Shown in pieces: positions 16,501 through 25,751 of a stretch of 64,000 nucleotides of DNA (position 1 is the first letter of the stretch; each line of letters starts with the position of its first letter). The stretch lies in contig NZ_RCDA01000001.1 of assembly GCF_003664325.1 (NCBI RefSeq), positions 1,116,001 to 1,180,000 of the forward strand, given 5' to 3'. The notes under the pieces are model-generated. The model did not search any database and had not been told where the DNA came from. It was given only the letters and a program-made list of their open reading frames with translations. Source of the DNA: Alkalispirillum mobile. Its GTDB lineage: Bacteria > Pseudomonadota > Gammaproteobacteria > Nitrococcales > Halorhodospiraceae. The position numbers were made by a program, and so were the translations under genes.

Positions 16501-17796
16501 TTAGCCCTGTGACTGCTCCCGCTCAATGGCGCGGTAGCCGATGTCCCGCCGGCAGAAGGCACCCTCCCAGCTGATCTCGTCCACCAACCGGTAAGCCCCC
16601 GCCTGCGCTTCACCCACGGTGTCCCCCAGCGCACAGGCGCAGAGCACCCGCCCGCCGTTGGTCAGCACCTGGCCGTCATCATCGAGCGCGGTCCCGGCGT
16701 GGAACACCTTGATGCCCTCCGGGTAGGCCTCGCGCAGCCCGGCGATCACATCCCCTTTGCGGTAGCTGCCCGGGTAACCACCCGCGGCCAGGACCACGCC
16801 CAGCGACGCCTGCGGCTTCCACTCCGCCTCGACCTCCGGCAGGCGGCCATCCAATGCCGCCTCGCACAGGCTCAGCAGGTCGCTGTCCAGACGCATGAGG
16901 ATGGGCTGGGTCTCCGGGTCACCCAGTCGGCAGTTGTACTCCAGCACCTTCACGCCGCCCTGCCCGTCCACCATGAGCCCGGCGTACAGGAAACCGGTGT
17001 AACGGCGCCCCTCCTCGGCCAGCCCCCGCACCGTCGGGTGAATGACCTGCTCCATCACCCGGTCATACAGCTCCGCGGTAAGGACAGGCGCGGGGGAGTA
17101 AGCCCCCATACCGCCGGTATTCGGGCCCTGGTCGCCCTCGTCACGGGCCTTGTGATCCTGGGAGGAGGCCAGCGGGAGCACGTGCTCGCCGTCCACCAGG
17201 GCGATGAAGCTCAGCTCCTCGCCCTGCAGAAACTCCTCGACCACGATCCGCTGCCCGGCCTCGCCGAAGGCGGTGCCACTCAGCATCTCCTCGGCGGCCA
17301 GCAGGGCCTCGCCCAAGGTCTGCGCCACGGTGACGCCCTTGCCGGCCGCCAGGCCATCGGCCTTGACCACGATGGGCGCGCCCTTCTCGCGGATATAGGC
17401 CTGGGCCGACTCCAGGTCAGTGAACACCTGGTACTCGGCGGTGGGGATTTCGTACCGGGCGAGAAAGTGCTTGGTGAAGGCCTTGGAGCCCTCCAGTTCC
17501 GCCGCGCTGCGGGTGGGGCCCAGGCAGCGCAGGTTGTTGTCCTGGAAGGCATCGACAATACCCGCCACCAGCGGGGCCTCGGGGCCGACCACGGTCAGCG
17601 CCACCTCTTCGTTGCGCGCCAGCTGAACGAGCGCGGGGATGTCGCTGGCCCCCACGGCCACGTTGCGCACCCCGGGCTCCAGGGCCGTGCCCGCATTACC
17701 CGGCGCCACCAACACCTCTTCGACGCGCGGCGACTGCGCCAGCTTCCAGGCCAGGGCATGCTCGCGCCCGCCATTACCCACTACCAGCACTTTCAT
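16501..17796 (-). CDS. purD: Phosphoribosylamine-glycine ligase (GAR synthetase)
   Basis: A 431-residue ATP-grasp enzyme of full length. It starts with the PurD N-terminal motif [17 protein letters not shown] and carries the ATP-grasp lysine block [15 protein letters not shown] and the metal-binding [11 protein letters not shown]. It joins glycine to 5-phosphoribosylamine, the second step of purine synthesis. It lies 35 bp downstream of purH, in the common purH-purD order, as the last gene of a run that begins before prmA. Confidence 0.97.
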   Translation of the reverse strand: MKVLVVGNGGREHALAWKLAQSPRVEEVLVAPGNAGTALEPGVRNVAVGASDIPALVQLARNEEVALTVVGPEAPLVAGIVDAFQDNNLRCLGPTRSAAELEGSKAFTKHFLARYEIPTAEYQVFTDLESAQAYIREKGAPIVVKADGLAAGKGVTVAQTLGEALLAAEEMLSGTAFGEAGQRIVVEEFLQGEELSFIALVDGEHVLPLASSQDHKARDEGDQGPNTGGMGAYSPAPVLTAELYDRVMEQVIHPTVRGLAEEGRRYTGFLYAGLMVDGQGGVKVLEYNCRLGDPETQPILMRLDSDLLSLCEAALDGRLPEVEAEWKPQASLGVVLAAGGYPGSYRKGDVIAGLREAYPEGIKVFHAGTALDDDGQVLTNGGRVLCACALGDTVGEAQAGAYRLVDEISWEGAFCRRDIGYRAIEREQSQG

Positions 17797-17831
17797 TTAG
17801 CGTACTCCGTCGTCTTGCTGGGCGGCCCGGC

Positions 17832-19412
17832 TCAATGCCGGAAGTGCCGCATACCCGTGAATACCATGACCAGGCCGTGCTCGTCCGCGGCGTCGATGAC
17901 CTCCTGGTCGCGCATGGAGCCACCCGGCTGGATCACCGAGCCGATCCCCGCCTCTGCGGCCTGGTCCAAGCCGTCGCGGAAGGGGAAGAAGGCATCGGAG
18001 GCCATCGCCGCACCCTGCACGCTCAGGCCCGCCTCGGCGGCCTTGTCGCGGGCGATGCGGGTGCTGAACACCCGGCTCATCTGCCCGGCACCGATACCCA
18101 GGCTGCGCCCGCCCGAGGCGAAGATGATGGCGTTGGACTTGACGTAGCGCACTACCTCCCAGGCGAACAGCAGGTCGTTCCAGGTCTGCTCGTCCGGCTG
18201 CTTTTTCGTGACCACCTTGAGGTCCGCGCGGGGGACGCGGGCGATGTCCCGCTCCTGAACCAGCACCCCCCCGCCGACCCGCTTGTAGTCCAGCCCCGTG
18301 GCACGCTCCGCGCCCCACTGGCCGCAGGCGAGCAGTCGCACGTTCTTGCGGGCGGCCACCGCCTCCCGGGCCTCGCTGCTCACCGTGGGGGCAATGATCA
18401 CCTCCACGAACTGGCGTTCGACGATGGCCGCGGCGGTCTTACCGTCCAGTTCGCGGTTGAAGGCGATGATGCCACCGAAGGCCGAGGTGGGGTCCGCCTC
18501 GAAGGCGCGGTCGTAGGCGCTGAGCAGGTCCTCGCCGATGGCCACGCCGCAGGGGTTGGCGTGCTTGACGATGACGCAGGCCGGGGCCTCGAAGGCCTTC
18601 ACGCACTCCAGGGCGGCGTCGGTGTCGGCCACGTTGTTGTAGGACAGTGCCTTGCCCTGGAACTGCTCGGCGGTGGCCACGCAGGGCTCGGCGATATCGT
18701 GCTCGCGGTAGAAGGCGGCCGCCTGGTGGGGATTCTCGCCGTAGCGCATGTCCAGCGCCTTCTCGAACTGCACGTTGAAGGTCCGCGGAAACCGGGCCGG
18801 TTCGCCCTCTTCCACGCGGGCCCCCAGGTAGCTGGCTATGGCCCCGTCGTAACGGGCGGTGTGCTCGTAGGCCTTCACCGCCAGGTTGAAGCGGGTGGCC
18901 AGGCGCAGACCGCCCTCGCGCTTGAGCGCGTCGATCAACGCCTCGTGGTCCGCCGGATCGGTGACCACGGCCACGTCGGCGTGGTTCTTGGCGGCGGCAC
19001 GGAGCATGGCCGGCCCGCCGATGTCGATGTTCTCGATGGCGTCCTCGAGGCTGCAGTCCGGGTCGGCGACGGTGCGCTCGAAGGGGTAGAGGTTCACCGC
19101 CAGCAGGTCGATGGGCTGGATGCCCTGCTCGGCCATGACCGCGTCATCGGTGCCACGGCGCCCCAGCAGGCCGCCGTGCACCTTGGGGTGCAGGGTCTTG
19201 ACCCGGCCGGCCATGATCTCGGGGAAGCCGGTGTAGTCCGAAACCTCGGTGACCGGCAGCCCGGCGTCGCGCAGCAGGCGCGCGGTACCGCCCGTGGAGA
19301 GCAGTTCCACCCCCTGCTCGTGCAGGGCCCGGGCGAACTGCTCGATGCCGGTCTTGTCGGAAACACTGATCAACGCCCGGCGCACCGGCCGGAGGTCACT
19401 CGCTGTGGCCAT
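17832..19412 (-). CDS. purH: Bifunctional AICAR transformylase/IMP cyclohydrolase
   Basis: A 526-residue protein with the IMP cyclohydrolase (MGS-like) domain at the N terminus ([32 protein letters not shown]) and the AICAR formyltransferase domain from about residue 200, including the KHANPCG block. It performs the last two steps of IMP synthesis, using 10-formyl-tetrahydrofolate. It lies 42 bp after fis and before purD on the same strand. folD, the source of its cofactor, is also in this window at 46.2 kb. Confidence 0.97.
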   Translation of the reverse strand: MATASDLRPVRRALISVSDKTGIEQFARALHEQGVELLSTGGTARLLRDAGLPVTEVSDYTGFPEIMAGRVKTLHPKVHGGLLGRRGTDDAVMAEQGIQPIDLLAVNLYPFERTVADPDCSLEDAIENIDIGGPAMLRAAAKNHADVAVVTDPADHEALIDALKREGGLRLATRFNLAVKAYEHTARYDGAIASYLGARVEEGEPARFPRTFNVQFEKALDMRYGENPHQAAAFYREHDIAEPCVATAEQFQGKALSYNNVADTDAALECVKAFEAPACVIVKHANPCGVAIGEDLLSAYDRAFEADPTSAFGGIIAFNRELDGKTAAAIVERQFVEVIIAPTVSSEAREAVAARKNVRLLACGQWGAERATGLDYKRVGGGVLVQERDIARVPRADLKVVTKKQPDEQTWNDLLFAWEVVRYVKSNAIIFASGGRSLGIGAGQMSRVFSTRIARDKAAEAGLSVQGAAMASDAFFPFRDGLDQAAEAGIGSVIQPGGSMRDQEVIDAADEHGLVMVFTGMRHFRH

Positions 19413-19454
19413 GGGAGCTGTCCTTCTGGGTTGGATTGGGGCTGAAATCGGGCG

Positions 19455-19751
19455 TTACAGCTGGTACTCGCGCAGCTTGCGGCGCAGCGTACCGCGGTTG
19501 ATCCCCAGCAGCTGGGCGGCGCGCGTCTGGTTGCCGTCAGCGTACGCCATCGCGGCCTGGATCAGCGGCACTTCCACCTCGCGCATCACCAGCTGGTGCA
19601 GGCCGTAGCAATCATGCCCGTTTAGCTGCTGAAAATACTGATCCAGGGCCTCAGAGACGGCCTCGCGCAGCGGCGCGATCGCGCCGCCGTTGTCCACGCC
19701 CGTGGAGGAATTCGTTGTTTTGGAGGGTAACTGTTGTTCCATAAGGCGCAT
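19455..19751 (-). CDS. fis: Nucleoid protein Fis
   Basis: A 98-residue protein the same size as E. coli Fis, with the C-terminal helix-turn-helix GNQTRAAQLLGINRGTLRRKL and the four-helix core before it. Fis bends DNA and controls growth-phase genes, rRNA promoters and site-specific recombination. In enterics fis follows dusB; here it stands between a DUF3426 gene and purH, an arrangement found in other gammaproteobacteria. The start may be the fourth codon's ATG rather than the first. GRE-like N-terminal residues (1-24) are variable, as usual. Confidence 0.92.
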   Translation of the reverse strand: MRLMEQQLPSKTTNSSTGVDNGGAIAPLREAVSEALDQYFQQLNGHDCYGLHQLVMREVEVPLIQAAMAYADGNQTRAAQLLGINRGTLRRKLREYQL

Positions 19752-19841
19752 CTGTCACGGGGAAAGGCTGCAGAGTGTCCTGCGGATCCCCGGGCAATGC
19801 AAGCCGCAACCCGGGGCCATCACAAACGGGTGCTACGGGCC

Positions 19842-20345
19842 TCACCGGAAGCCCAGTGCCACGCTGGGCACCTCATCAAGGGGCACCATCAACTCCAGGT
19901 GCAGGCCTACCACCTGTCCCGGGGCCAGGCCCGCCCGGCCCGGTGCCACGGGCTCGGCGGCGTCCAGGTACTCCTCGGCGGTGAACCAGCGCGCCCCCAG
20001 CGTATGCCCGTCCATGTCACGCATGTGCACGTGCATTTCGGGGAAATCCTGCCGGAACGGCGCCCCGTTGACCAGCCTGCCACGCAGGACGAGCACGTCA
20101 TCCCGGTGCCGGTGAAACTCGAATGTGCGCTCGTCCACCCGAAACGCCTCGGGCTCGCGATAGCGGGGAAGGGTACAGCCGGCCACTGCGCAGACCCCAT
20201 CTGCCCAGGGCCGCAGCTGTGGCTGCTGCGCCAACGCTTCCCGGTAAAGGTAGCTGAGCTGCCCCAGCAACAGCAGCAGAAGCAGCGCCGAAAGGCCCCA
20301 AGCCGCCCACGCGGGGCCGGTTCCCGGGCGGTGCTCTGCGGTCAT
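19842..20345 (-). CDS. DUF3426 family membrane protein without zinc ribbon
   Basis: A 167-residue protein with one N-terminal membrane helix (about 11-33) followed by the DUF3426 domain, recognisable by CAVAGCTLP and by LVLRGRLVNGAPFRQDFPEM. In most relatives an MJ0042-type zinc ribbon precedes the helix; here only about ten residues stand before it, so the ribbon is missing. The periplasmic domain has an immunoglobulin-like pattern. Function is unknown. It lies 3 bp after prmA and 90 bp before fis, the typical neighbourhood. Confidence 0.82.
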   Translation of the reverse strand: MTAEHRPGTGPAWAAWGLSALLLLLLLGQLSYLYREALAQQPQLRPWADGVCAVAGCTLPRYREPEAFRVDERTFEFHRHRDDVLVLRGRLVNGAPFRQDFPEMHVHMRDMDGHTLGARWFTAEEYLDAAEPVAPGRAGLAPGQVVGLHLELMVPLDEVPSVALGFR

Positions 20346-20348
20346 CCC

Positions 20349-21236
20349 TTACCCCCGCCGGGTACCTGTCAGCAAGGCCCAGTCCCCCTGGTACGCCGGT
20401 TCACCCATTTCAAACCACGAACTATAGCATGCCTGCACCGCCGCCACCTGACTGCGCAGGATCCCGGACAGGGCCACCCGCCCCCCAGGCCGCACGCCCT
20501 CCGCCAGTTGCTCCCCCAGCGCCAGGAGCACACCGGCCAGGATATTGGCCACCAGCACATCCGCCCGCCCGCGGGGCAGGCCCTGGTCCGGGGCCTGAAT
20601 GCGGATCCGCTCGCCAACCCCGTTGCGGCGGGCGTTCTCGGCGGTGGCCTGCAGGGCCTGCGGGTCGTTGTCCACGGCAATGCATTCGCCGGCACCCAGC
20701 AAACAACCGGCGACGGCGAGTATGCCGGAGCCACAGCCGTAATCCACCAGGCGCGTGCGGGCATCCAGCGGCTGAGCGTCGAGCCAGCGGAGGCAGAGCG
20801 CGGTCGTGGGGTGGGTGCCGGTACCAAACGCGAGCCCCGGGTCGAGGCGCAGATTGACCGCGTCGGCTGCGGGCGGGGTCTGCCCCCAGGGCACCACCCA
20901 GAGCCGCTCGCCGAAACGCATGGGGTGGAAGTCGTCCATCCAGGCCCGCTCCCACGCCCGGTCTTCCAAGGCTTCCACGTGCCAGCCCGCAGGTGCTGCG
21001 CCAAGCACCTCGCCGAGCCGGGCCTGAACGTGTAGCGGGTCCACCGCGTCAGGATCGAACAGCGCGGTCAGCCGCATGTGCGACCAGAGGCGCTGTTCGC
21101 CGGGCCCCGGCTCCAGCACCTCTTCATCGTCGGGTTCATTCAGGGTGACCGCGAGCGCGCCCAGGTCTTCAAGCAATGCCTCGACGCGCGACAACTGCGA
21201 CTGGTCACAGTCCAGGGTGATCTGGGTATGGGACAC
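20349..21236 (-). CDS. prmA: Ribosomal protein L11 methyltransferase
   Basis: A 295-residue SAM-dependent methyltransferase of normal length. The SAM motif I reads LVDYGCGSGILAVAG, and LVANILAGVLLAL is the PrmA substrate-site motif; the N-terminal part (QITLDCDQSQLSRVEALLEDLGA, read here as pieces) is the L11-recognition ferredoxin-like domain. PrmA trimethylates lysines and the N terminus of L11. It follows a small conserved hypothetical gene by 9 bp and leads DUF3426-fis-purH-purD. Confidence 0.95.
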   Translation of the reverse strand: MSHTQITLDCDQSQLSRVEALLEDLGALAVTLNEPDDEEVLEPGPGEQRLWSHMRLTALFDPDAVDPLHVQARLGEVLGAAPAGWHVEALEDRAWERAWMDDFHPMRFGERLWVVPWGQTPPAADAVNLRLDPGLAFGTGTHPTTALCLRWLDAQPLDARTRLVDYGCGSGILAVAGCLLGAGECIAVDNDPQALQATAENARRNGVGERIRIQAPDQGLPRGRADVLVANILAGVLLALGEQLAEGVRPGGRVALSGILRSQVAAVQACYSSWFEMGEPAYQGDWALLTGTRRG

Positions 21237-21245
21237 GGGGCGGGC

Positions 21246-21572
21246 TCAGCTGGCGTCGATGACCAGACAGGCGGCCTGCTCGCGGGTGAAGAAGTGCCCG
21301 TCGCGCTCGAAGCCCGAGACCAGCGAGGGCTTGACGGCCAAGACACGGCCCTGCTCGTCGCGCCGCCAGACCAGCTCCTCCGGGAGGCCGTCCAGACGGT
21401 GGAAGGGGGCCACGGAGCCGTCCCGGTTGCGGGAGAGGTAGACTACCCCCGTCTCACTGTCGAGAAACGCCGGACGGAACCCTTCCTTACGGTTGTGCTG
21501 GCTGACGCCGGCCGTACACCGAAAGGCTTCGTTCTCTCTACGCAGCTGATCTGCCGTCATGGCACGGGCCAT
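21246..21572 (-). CDS. Conserved hypothetical protein upstream of prmA
   Basis: A 108-residue soluble protein starting at the ATG at 21572, which has AGAGGTGG upstream; an in-frame start at 21605 is weaker. The sequence has a compact middle (FRPAFLDSETGVVYLSRN, then LDGLPEEL) and an aromatic end (GHFFTREQAACLVID). It is not assigned to a characterised family; the composition does not suggest membrane, secretion or DNA binding. It is 9 bp before prmA and probably cotranscribed. The gap to ppa (21573-21897) holds no other gene; it contains an AT-rich stretch and the possible ppa terminator. Confidence 0.65.
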   Translation of the reverse strand: MARAMTADQLRRENEAFRCTAGVSQHNRKEGFRPAFLDSETGVVYLSRNRDGSVAPFHRLDGLPEELVWRRDEQGRVLAVKPSLVSGFERDGHFFTREQAACLVIDAS

Positions 21573-21847
21573 GATCACCACCTCTAGCTGGTCGCTGCCC
21601 TGCAAGAGCAGCGGCGAGTCGCCTGTGTCTGAGTTAGCGGCGCAGTATCGCGAACCTGTAACAGGAAGTCCAACGAACTGTCACCGACCGTCTGTACCTT
21701 GGACCGCAGGATGGGCAATAAATGCCCGGCGATACCTCTGCCCCAGAACTCCTGACGGATTCCTTGGTATTAGTGTAAGACCGAATTCCGAACTGGCCAA
21801 GCCGGAATCCAATTTTCTCAAGAATTTTTAGTCCGATGCGCGCCAAA

Positions 21848-21874
21848 GCGGAGAAAATACTGCAGCTTCTCCGC
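21848..21874 (-). terminator. Possible terminator after ppa
   Basis: A perfect 8-bp stem (21848-21855 with 21867-21874) lies 24 bp after the ppa stop; on the minus strand it is followed by only three T residues, then an AT-rich region (21770-21840). It is a plausible but weak intrinsic terminator. Confidence 0.4.
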
Positions 21875-21897
21875 CCCAGCGCTTTGCGTCGGGCAGC

Positions 21898-22425
21898 TCA
21901 GCCCTCGTAATTCTCGATGGACTTGCGGAGCTCCTCGCGGGCGGATTCGGAATCCTCCCAGCCATCGATACGCACCCACTTGCCCGGCTCCAGGTCCTTG
22001 TAGTGCTCGAAGAAGTGGCTGATCTGGTCGAGCATGATCTGAGGCAGGTCGCTGGGGTTGTTCACGTCCTCGTACATGGCGGTGAGCTTGCCCACCGGCA
22101 CAGCCAGCACCTTGGCGTCCTCGCCCGCCTCGTCGGTCATCTTCAGCACGCCGATGGGGCGGCACTTGATGACGGAGCCGGTGATCACGGGGAAGGGGGT
22201 CAGGACCAGCACGTCGGCCGGATCGCCATCGTCGCACAAGGTGTTGGGGATGTAGCCGTAGTTGCAGGGGTAGTGCATGGCCGTGCCCATGAAACGGTCC
22301 ACGAACATCGCACCACTGTCCTTGTCCACCTCGTATTTCACCGGCTCGCCGCGCAGCGGGATCTCGATGATGACATTGACCTCTTCAGGGGCTTTGTCGC
22401 CAGGGCCTACCCGTTCCAGGATCAT
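21898..22425 (-). CDS. ppa: Inorganic pyrophosphatase (family I)
   Basis: A 175-residue enzyme, matching the length of E. coli Ppa (176). The active-site aspartates are in [11 protein letters not shown] (signature of family I), and [17 protein letters not shown] and [11 protein letters not shown] are characteristic. It hydrolyses pyrophosphate and pulls biosynthetic reactions forward; it is cytosolic and magnesium-dependent. Single gene, divergent from the membrane protein-mpl-ubiX cluster. Confidence 0.96.
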   Translation of the reverse strand: MILERVGPGDKAPEEVNVIIEIPLRGEPVKYEVDKDSGAMFVDRFMGTAMHYPCNYGYIPNTLCDDGDPADVLVLTPFPVITGSVIKCRPIGVLKMTDEAGEDAKVLAVPVGKLTAMYEDVNNPSDLPQIMLDQISHFFEHYKDLEPGKWVRIDGWEDSESAREELRKSIENYEG

Positions 22426-22580
22426 GAGCGCTCTCCGTTGTGTCGTGCATGTTGCCGGGGCCCGGAGCCTTGCCCGGGCGCGGAATACGCGGGAGTATAA
22501 TGGATCAAGCCGGAAAATGCTGCATTGCAGGATAAGGAATCTTCCACCCCATCACCCACCACCGGGACAATCACCCAACT

Positions 22581-23084
22581 ATGCCTTTTTTTGTGGAAAA
22601 CTTGCGTGCGCTGTTGCGCATTCTGGTCTTCCGGTCCAGCCCGGCAGACCTCTCCGCCTCGCCTAACCTGTTGGTACTGCTGGTCGCCGGCAGCCTCGGG
22701 ATCGGCTACCTGGCCGCCGGCATACTGCCCGGTTCGGGCCCCGTGGAACTGCAATTGCTGGTGGCCGCCGGGGTCACGCTGGGGCTGGTCTACCTGGCCC
22801 TGCGCCTGCGCGGGGCGCTGCCCCGGTTCAACCAGACCGCCAGCGCGGTCTTCGGCACCGACCTGCTGCTCAGCATCCCGATGCTGGGGGTGCAGCTGCA
22901 GGTGGCCGGGGCCGACGAGGCGGGCGCGGGCCTCCTGATCGTGGCGCTGGCCATCTGGGCCTGGCGCCTGGCGGTGCTGGGCTTCATCCTCTCCGAGGCC
23001 ATGGACATCCGCCGCAGCCTGGGCGTGTTGGCGGCCGTGGCCTATATGATTATCGTGCTGCAGATCGTGACCGCCCTGGACTGA
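22581..23084 (+). CDS. Multi-helix membrane protein, unknown (upstream of mpl)
   Basis: A 167-residue protein with about four or five hydrophobic helices (about 26-47, 58-75, 88-102, 112-132, 145-165). Its N terminus ([18 protein letters not shown]) is amphipathic. The overall look resembles Yip1-like small membrane proteins, but no motif secures this. It lies 36 bp before mpl on the same strand and may share its transcript. No clear ribosome binding site precedes the chosen ATG. Confidence 0.7.
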   Translation: MPFFVENLRALLRILVFRSSPADLSASPNLLVLLVAGSLGIGYLAAGILPGSGPVELQLLVAAGVTLGLVYLALRLRGALPRFNQTASAVFGTDLLLSIPMLGVQLQVAGADEAGAGLLIVALAIWAWRLAVLGFILSEAMDIRRSLGVLAAVAYMIIVLQIVTALD

Positions 23085-23120
23085 TCCCCGGGGCACCACG
23101 GCACCAACCAGGGAGCCGAC

Positions 23121-24488
23121 ATGCATCTACACATACTAGGTATCTGCGGCACCTTCATGGGCGGACTGGCGCTGCTGGCGCGGGAGGCCGGTTACACGGT
23201 CAGCGGCAGCGATCAGGGGATCTATCCGCCCATGAGCGCGATGCTGGCCGAGCAGGCGGTGGACCTGCGCGAGGGCTACCACGCCGAGCACCTGGAGGGG
23301 CCACCGGCACCGGACCAGGTGATCGTCGGCAACGCCCTCTCCCGCGGCAACCCGGCGGTGGAGCACGCCCTCGACAAGGGCATGTCCTACACTTCCGGGC
23401 CGCAATGGCTCGGCGAGCACCTGCTGCAGGGGCGCTGGGTGCTGGCCGTCGCCGGCACCCACGGCAAGACCACCACGGCCAGCCTGCTGGCCTGGATCCT
23501 GGAGTACGCCGGGCTGGAGCCCGGCTTCCTGGTGGGGGGTGTACCGGCCAACTTCGGCCGCTCGGCCCGACTGGGCGGCGGGCCCTTCTTCGTGATCGAG
23601 GCCGACGAATACGACAGCGCCTTCTTCGACAAGCGCTCCAAGTTCGTCCACTTCCGCCCCCGAACCCTGGTCATCAACAACATCGAGTTCGATCACGCGG
23701 ATATCTTCCCCGACCTGGCGGCCATCCAGCGGCAATTCCACCACCTGGTGCGCACCGTGCCCGGCCAGGGCCTGATCATCGCCAACCAAGACCAGGCCAG
23801 CGTCGCCGAAACCCTCGACCAGGGCTGCTGGACGCCCGTCCTGGGCCTGGGCACCGGCGTGGACAGCGACTGGCGCTACCGGGTGAACGACAGCGGCGAC
23901 CTGCTGCTGCGCGGCCCAGACGGCGCGGAGCACTGCGCCCGACTGCCGTTGCCGGGGCTCCACAACGCCGCCAACTGCGCCGCCGCCCTGCTGGCCGCCC
24001 GCCACGCGGGCGTGCCCCTGGCGACTGGTCTGGCGGCGCTGGAAGGTTTCCGCGGCGTCAAACGGCGGCTGGAGCTGCGCGGCGAGGCCGGCGGCGTCCG
24101 CGTGTACGACGACTTTGCCCACCACCCCACCGCCATCCGCGCCACCCTGGAGGCGATGCGCCCCGGGCCCGGGCGGCTGCTGGCCGTGCTGGAGCCGCGC
24201 TCCAACACCATGCGCATGGGCCTCCACCGCGACCAACTCCGCACCGCCCTGGCCCCGGCGGACGCCGTTTTCGCCCTGCAGGGGACCGGCCTGGACTGGC
24301 GGGTCGCCGATGCCCTGCATGGCATGGAACCGGCCGCCACCGTGGCCGACAGCGTCGAGGGCCTGGTCCAGGAGATCAGGGAAAAAGCCCGCGCCGGCGA
24401 CCGGGTGGTGGTGATGAGCAATGGGGCCTTCGGCGGCATACACACCCGGCTGCTGGCCGCGCTGGCACCACAGGAGGTCTCCAGCTGA
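23121..24488 (+). CDS. mpl: UDP-MurNAc:L-Ala-gamma-D-Glu-meso-DAP ligase
   Basis: A 455-residue Mur-ligase family protein. It begins with [21 protein letters not shown], typical of Mpl and not MurC, has the ATP loop [13 protein letters not shown] (about 110-122) and the C-terminal RSNTMRMG block with the DAP-type arginine. Mpl recycles cell-wall tripeptide by attaching it to UDP-MurNAc. The stop overlaps the next start by one base (TGATG), so mpl and ubiX are translationally coupled. The ribosome binding site is AGGGAGCC. Confidence 0.95.
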   Translation: MHLHILGICGTFMGGLALLAREAGYTVSGSDQGIYPPMSAMLAEQAVDLREGYHAEHLEGPPAPDQVIVGNALSRGNPAVEHALDKGMSYTSGPQWLGEHLLQGRWVLAVAGTHGKTTTASLLAWILEYAGLEPGFLVGGVPANFGRSARLGGGPFFVIEADEYDSAFFDKRSKFVHFRPRTLVINNIEFDHADIFPDLAAIQRQFHHLVRTVPGQGLIIANQDQASVAETLDQGCWTPVLGLGTGVDSDWRYRVNDSGDLLLRGPDGAEHCARLPLPGLHNAANCAAALLAARHAGVPLATGLAALEGFRGVKRRLELRGEAGGVRVYDDFAHHPTAIRATLEAMRPGPGRLLAVLEPRSNTMRMGLHRDQLRTALAPADAVFALQGTGLDWRVADALHGMEPAATVADSVEGLVQEIREKARAGDRVVVMSNGAFGGIHTRLLAALAPQEVSS

Positions 24489-25129
24489 TGCGCAACCACG
24501 TCACCCTCGCCCTGACCGGCGCCTCCGGCATGCCCTACGGGCTGCGCCTGCTGCAGTGCCTGCTGCACACCGACACCCCGGTCCACCTGCTGCTCTCCGA
24601 GGCGGCGCGGGTGGTTCTGGGAATGGAGACCGAGCTGCAGTTGCCCAGCAAACCGGCGGCCATGGAGCGGCGCCTGCTCGAGTGGTGCCGGCTGCCCGAC
24701 AGTGCCCCGCTGGCTGTATTCAGCGAGCGGCAATGGACCGCGCCGGTGGCCTCCGGCTCCGGCGCCCCCCGGCAGATGGTGGTCTGCCCCTGCAGCATGG
24801 GGACCCTCTCGGCCATCGCCACCGGTGCCAGCGACAACCTGATCGAACGCGCAGCGGACGTTGTGCTAAAAGAGAGGGGTAGGCTTATCCTGGTGCCCCG
24901 GGAGACGCCCTTCTCCGACATCCACTTGGAGAACATGCTGCGACTCAGCCGCATGGGCAGCGTCATCCTGCCGGCCAACCCGGGCTTTTACCATCACCCG
25001 CAATCGGTGGAGGCGCTGGTGGACTTCATCGTGGCACGCATACTCGACCAACTGGGCGCCCCCCAGGCGCTGCTGCCCGCCTGGGGCGAGCGGCTGAGCC
25101 CCACGGCCAGCGGAGGGGGCAAGGCGTGA
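24488..25129 (+). CDS. ubiX: Flavin prenyltransferase UbiX
   Basis: A 213-residue protein with the UbiX FMN-binding start ([15 protein letters not shown]) and the signature [18 protein letters not shown] followed by [13 protein letters not shown] and LVPRETPFS. UbiX attaches a dimethylallyl group to FMN, giving the prenylated cofactor used by UbiD-type decarboxylases in ubiquinone synthesis. It overlaps mpl by one base and the Lon-N gene by four (GTGA), so the three form one tight unit. mpl-ubiX adjacency is common in gammaproteobacteria. Confidence 0.93.
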   Translation: MRNHVTLALTGASGMPYGLRLLQCLLHTDTPVHLLLSEAARVVLGMETELQLPSKPAAMERRLLEWCRLPDSAPLAVFSERQWTAPVASGSGAPRQMVVCPCSMGTLSAIATGASDNLIERAADVVLKERGRLILVPRETPFSDIHLENMLRLSRMGSVILPANPGFYHHPQSVEALVDFIVARILDQLGAPQALLPAWGERLSPTASGGGKA

Positions 25130-25728
25130 ACAACCGGCTCCCCCTCTTCCCACTGCAGACCGTACTCTTCCCCGGCGGCCCCCTGGTGCTTCGGCTGTTC
25201 GAGCCCCGTTACCTGGACATGGTGGCCGAATGCCTGCGCGAGGACCGGGGCTTCGGCGTCTGCCGTATCGTGGACGGCCGGGAGGCGGGCCAGCCGGCAG
25301 AACCGGAAGCGGTCGGCACCCTGGCCCGGATCGTCGACTGGGAGCAACGCACTGACGGCCTGCTGGGGATCACCGTCCGCGGCGAGCAGCGCTTTCGCAT
25401 CGTCTCGCGCGAGGTGGAAAAGAACGGGCTGCAGCGGGCGGAGGTGGAGTGGCTGCCGCAGCCGCCGGCCACACCGCTGCCGGAAGAGCACGCCGCACTG
25501 GCGGCACTGCTGGACCGCATCCTTGAACAGATTCGCGGGCCCTGGGCGGCCCTGTCCCGCCACCCCGGGGACGCCGAATGGGTGGGCTGCCGGTTGGCGG
25601 AGTTGCTGCCCATCCCGCCACAGGACCGGCAGCAGTTGCTGGAGCTGGATGACCCGGTGGAGCGCCTGGCCGTGCTCCACGAGGCCCTCAACCACGCCCA
25701 GACGACCGACGACGCGCCACAGGAATAG
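25126..25728 (+). CDS. Lon N-terminal (LON substrate-binding) domain protein
   Basis: A 200-residue protein beginning [25 protein letters not shown], the hallmark of the Lon protease N-terminal domain; it has neither the AAA+ nor the protease domain. Similar stand-alone proteins are widespread in Proteobacteria and have no settled function; protein binding or folding help is suggested. The GTG start overlaps the ubiX stop (GTGA). It is convergent with the GGDEF/EAL gene across 23 bp. Confidence 0.88.
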   Translation: MNNRLPLFPLQTVLFPGGPLVLRLFEPRYLDMVAECLREDRGFGVCRIVDGREAGQPAEPEAVGTLARIVDWEQRTDGLLGITVRGEQRFRIVSREVEKNGLQRAEVEWLPQPPATPLPEEHAALAALLDRILEQIRGPWAALSRHPGDAEWVGCRLAELLPIPPQDRQQLLELDDPVERLAVLHEALNHAQTTDDAPQE

Positions 25729-25751
25729 CCCGCCTCGGGGCCCGCGCGGCC

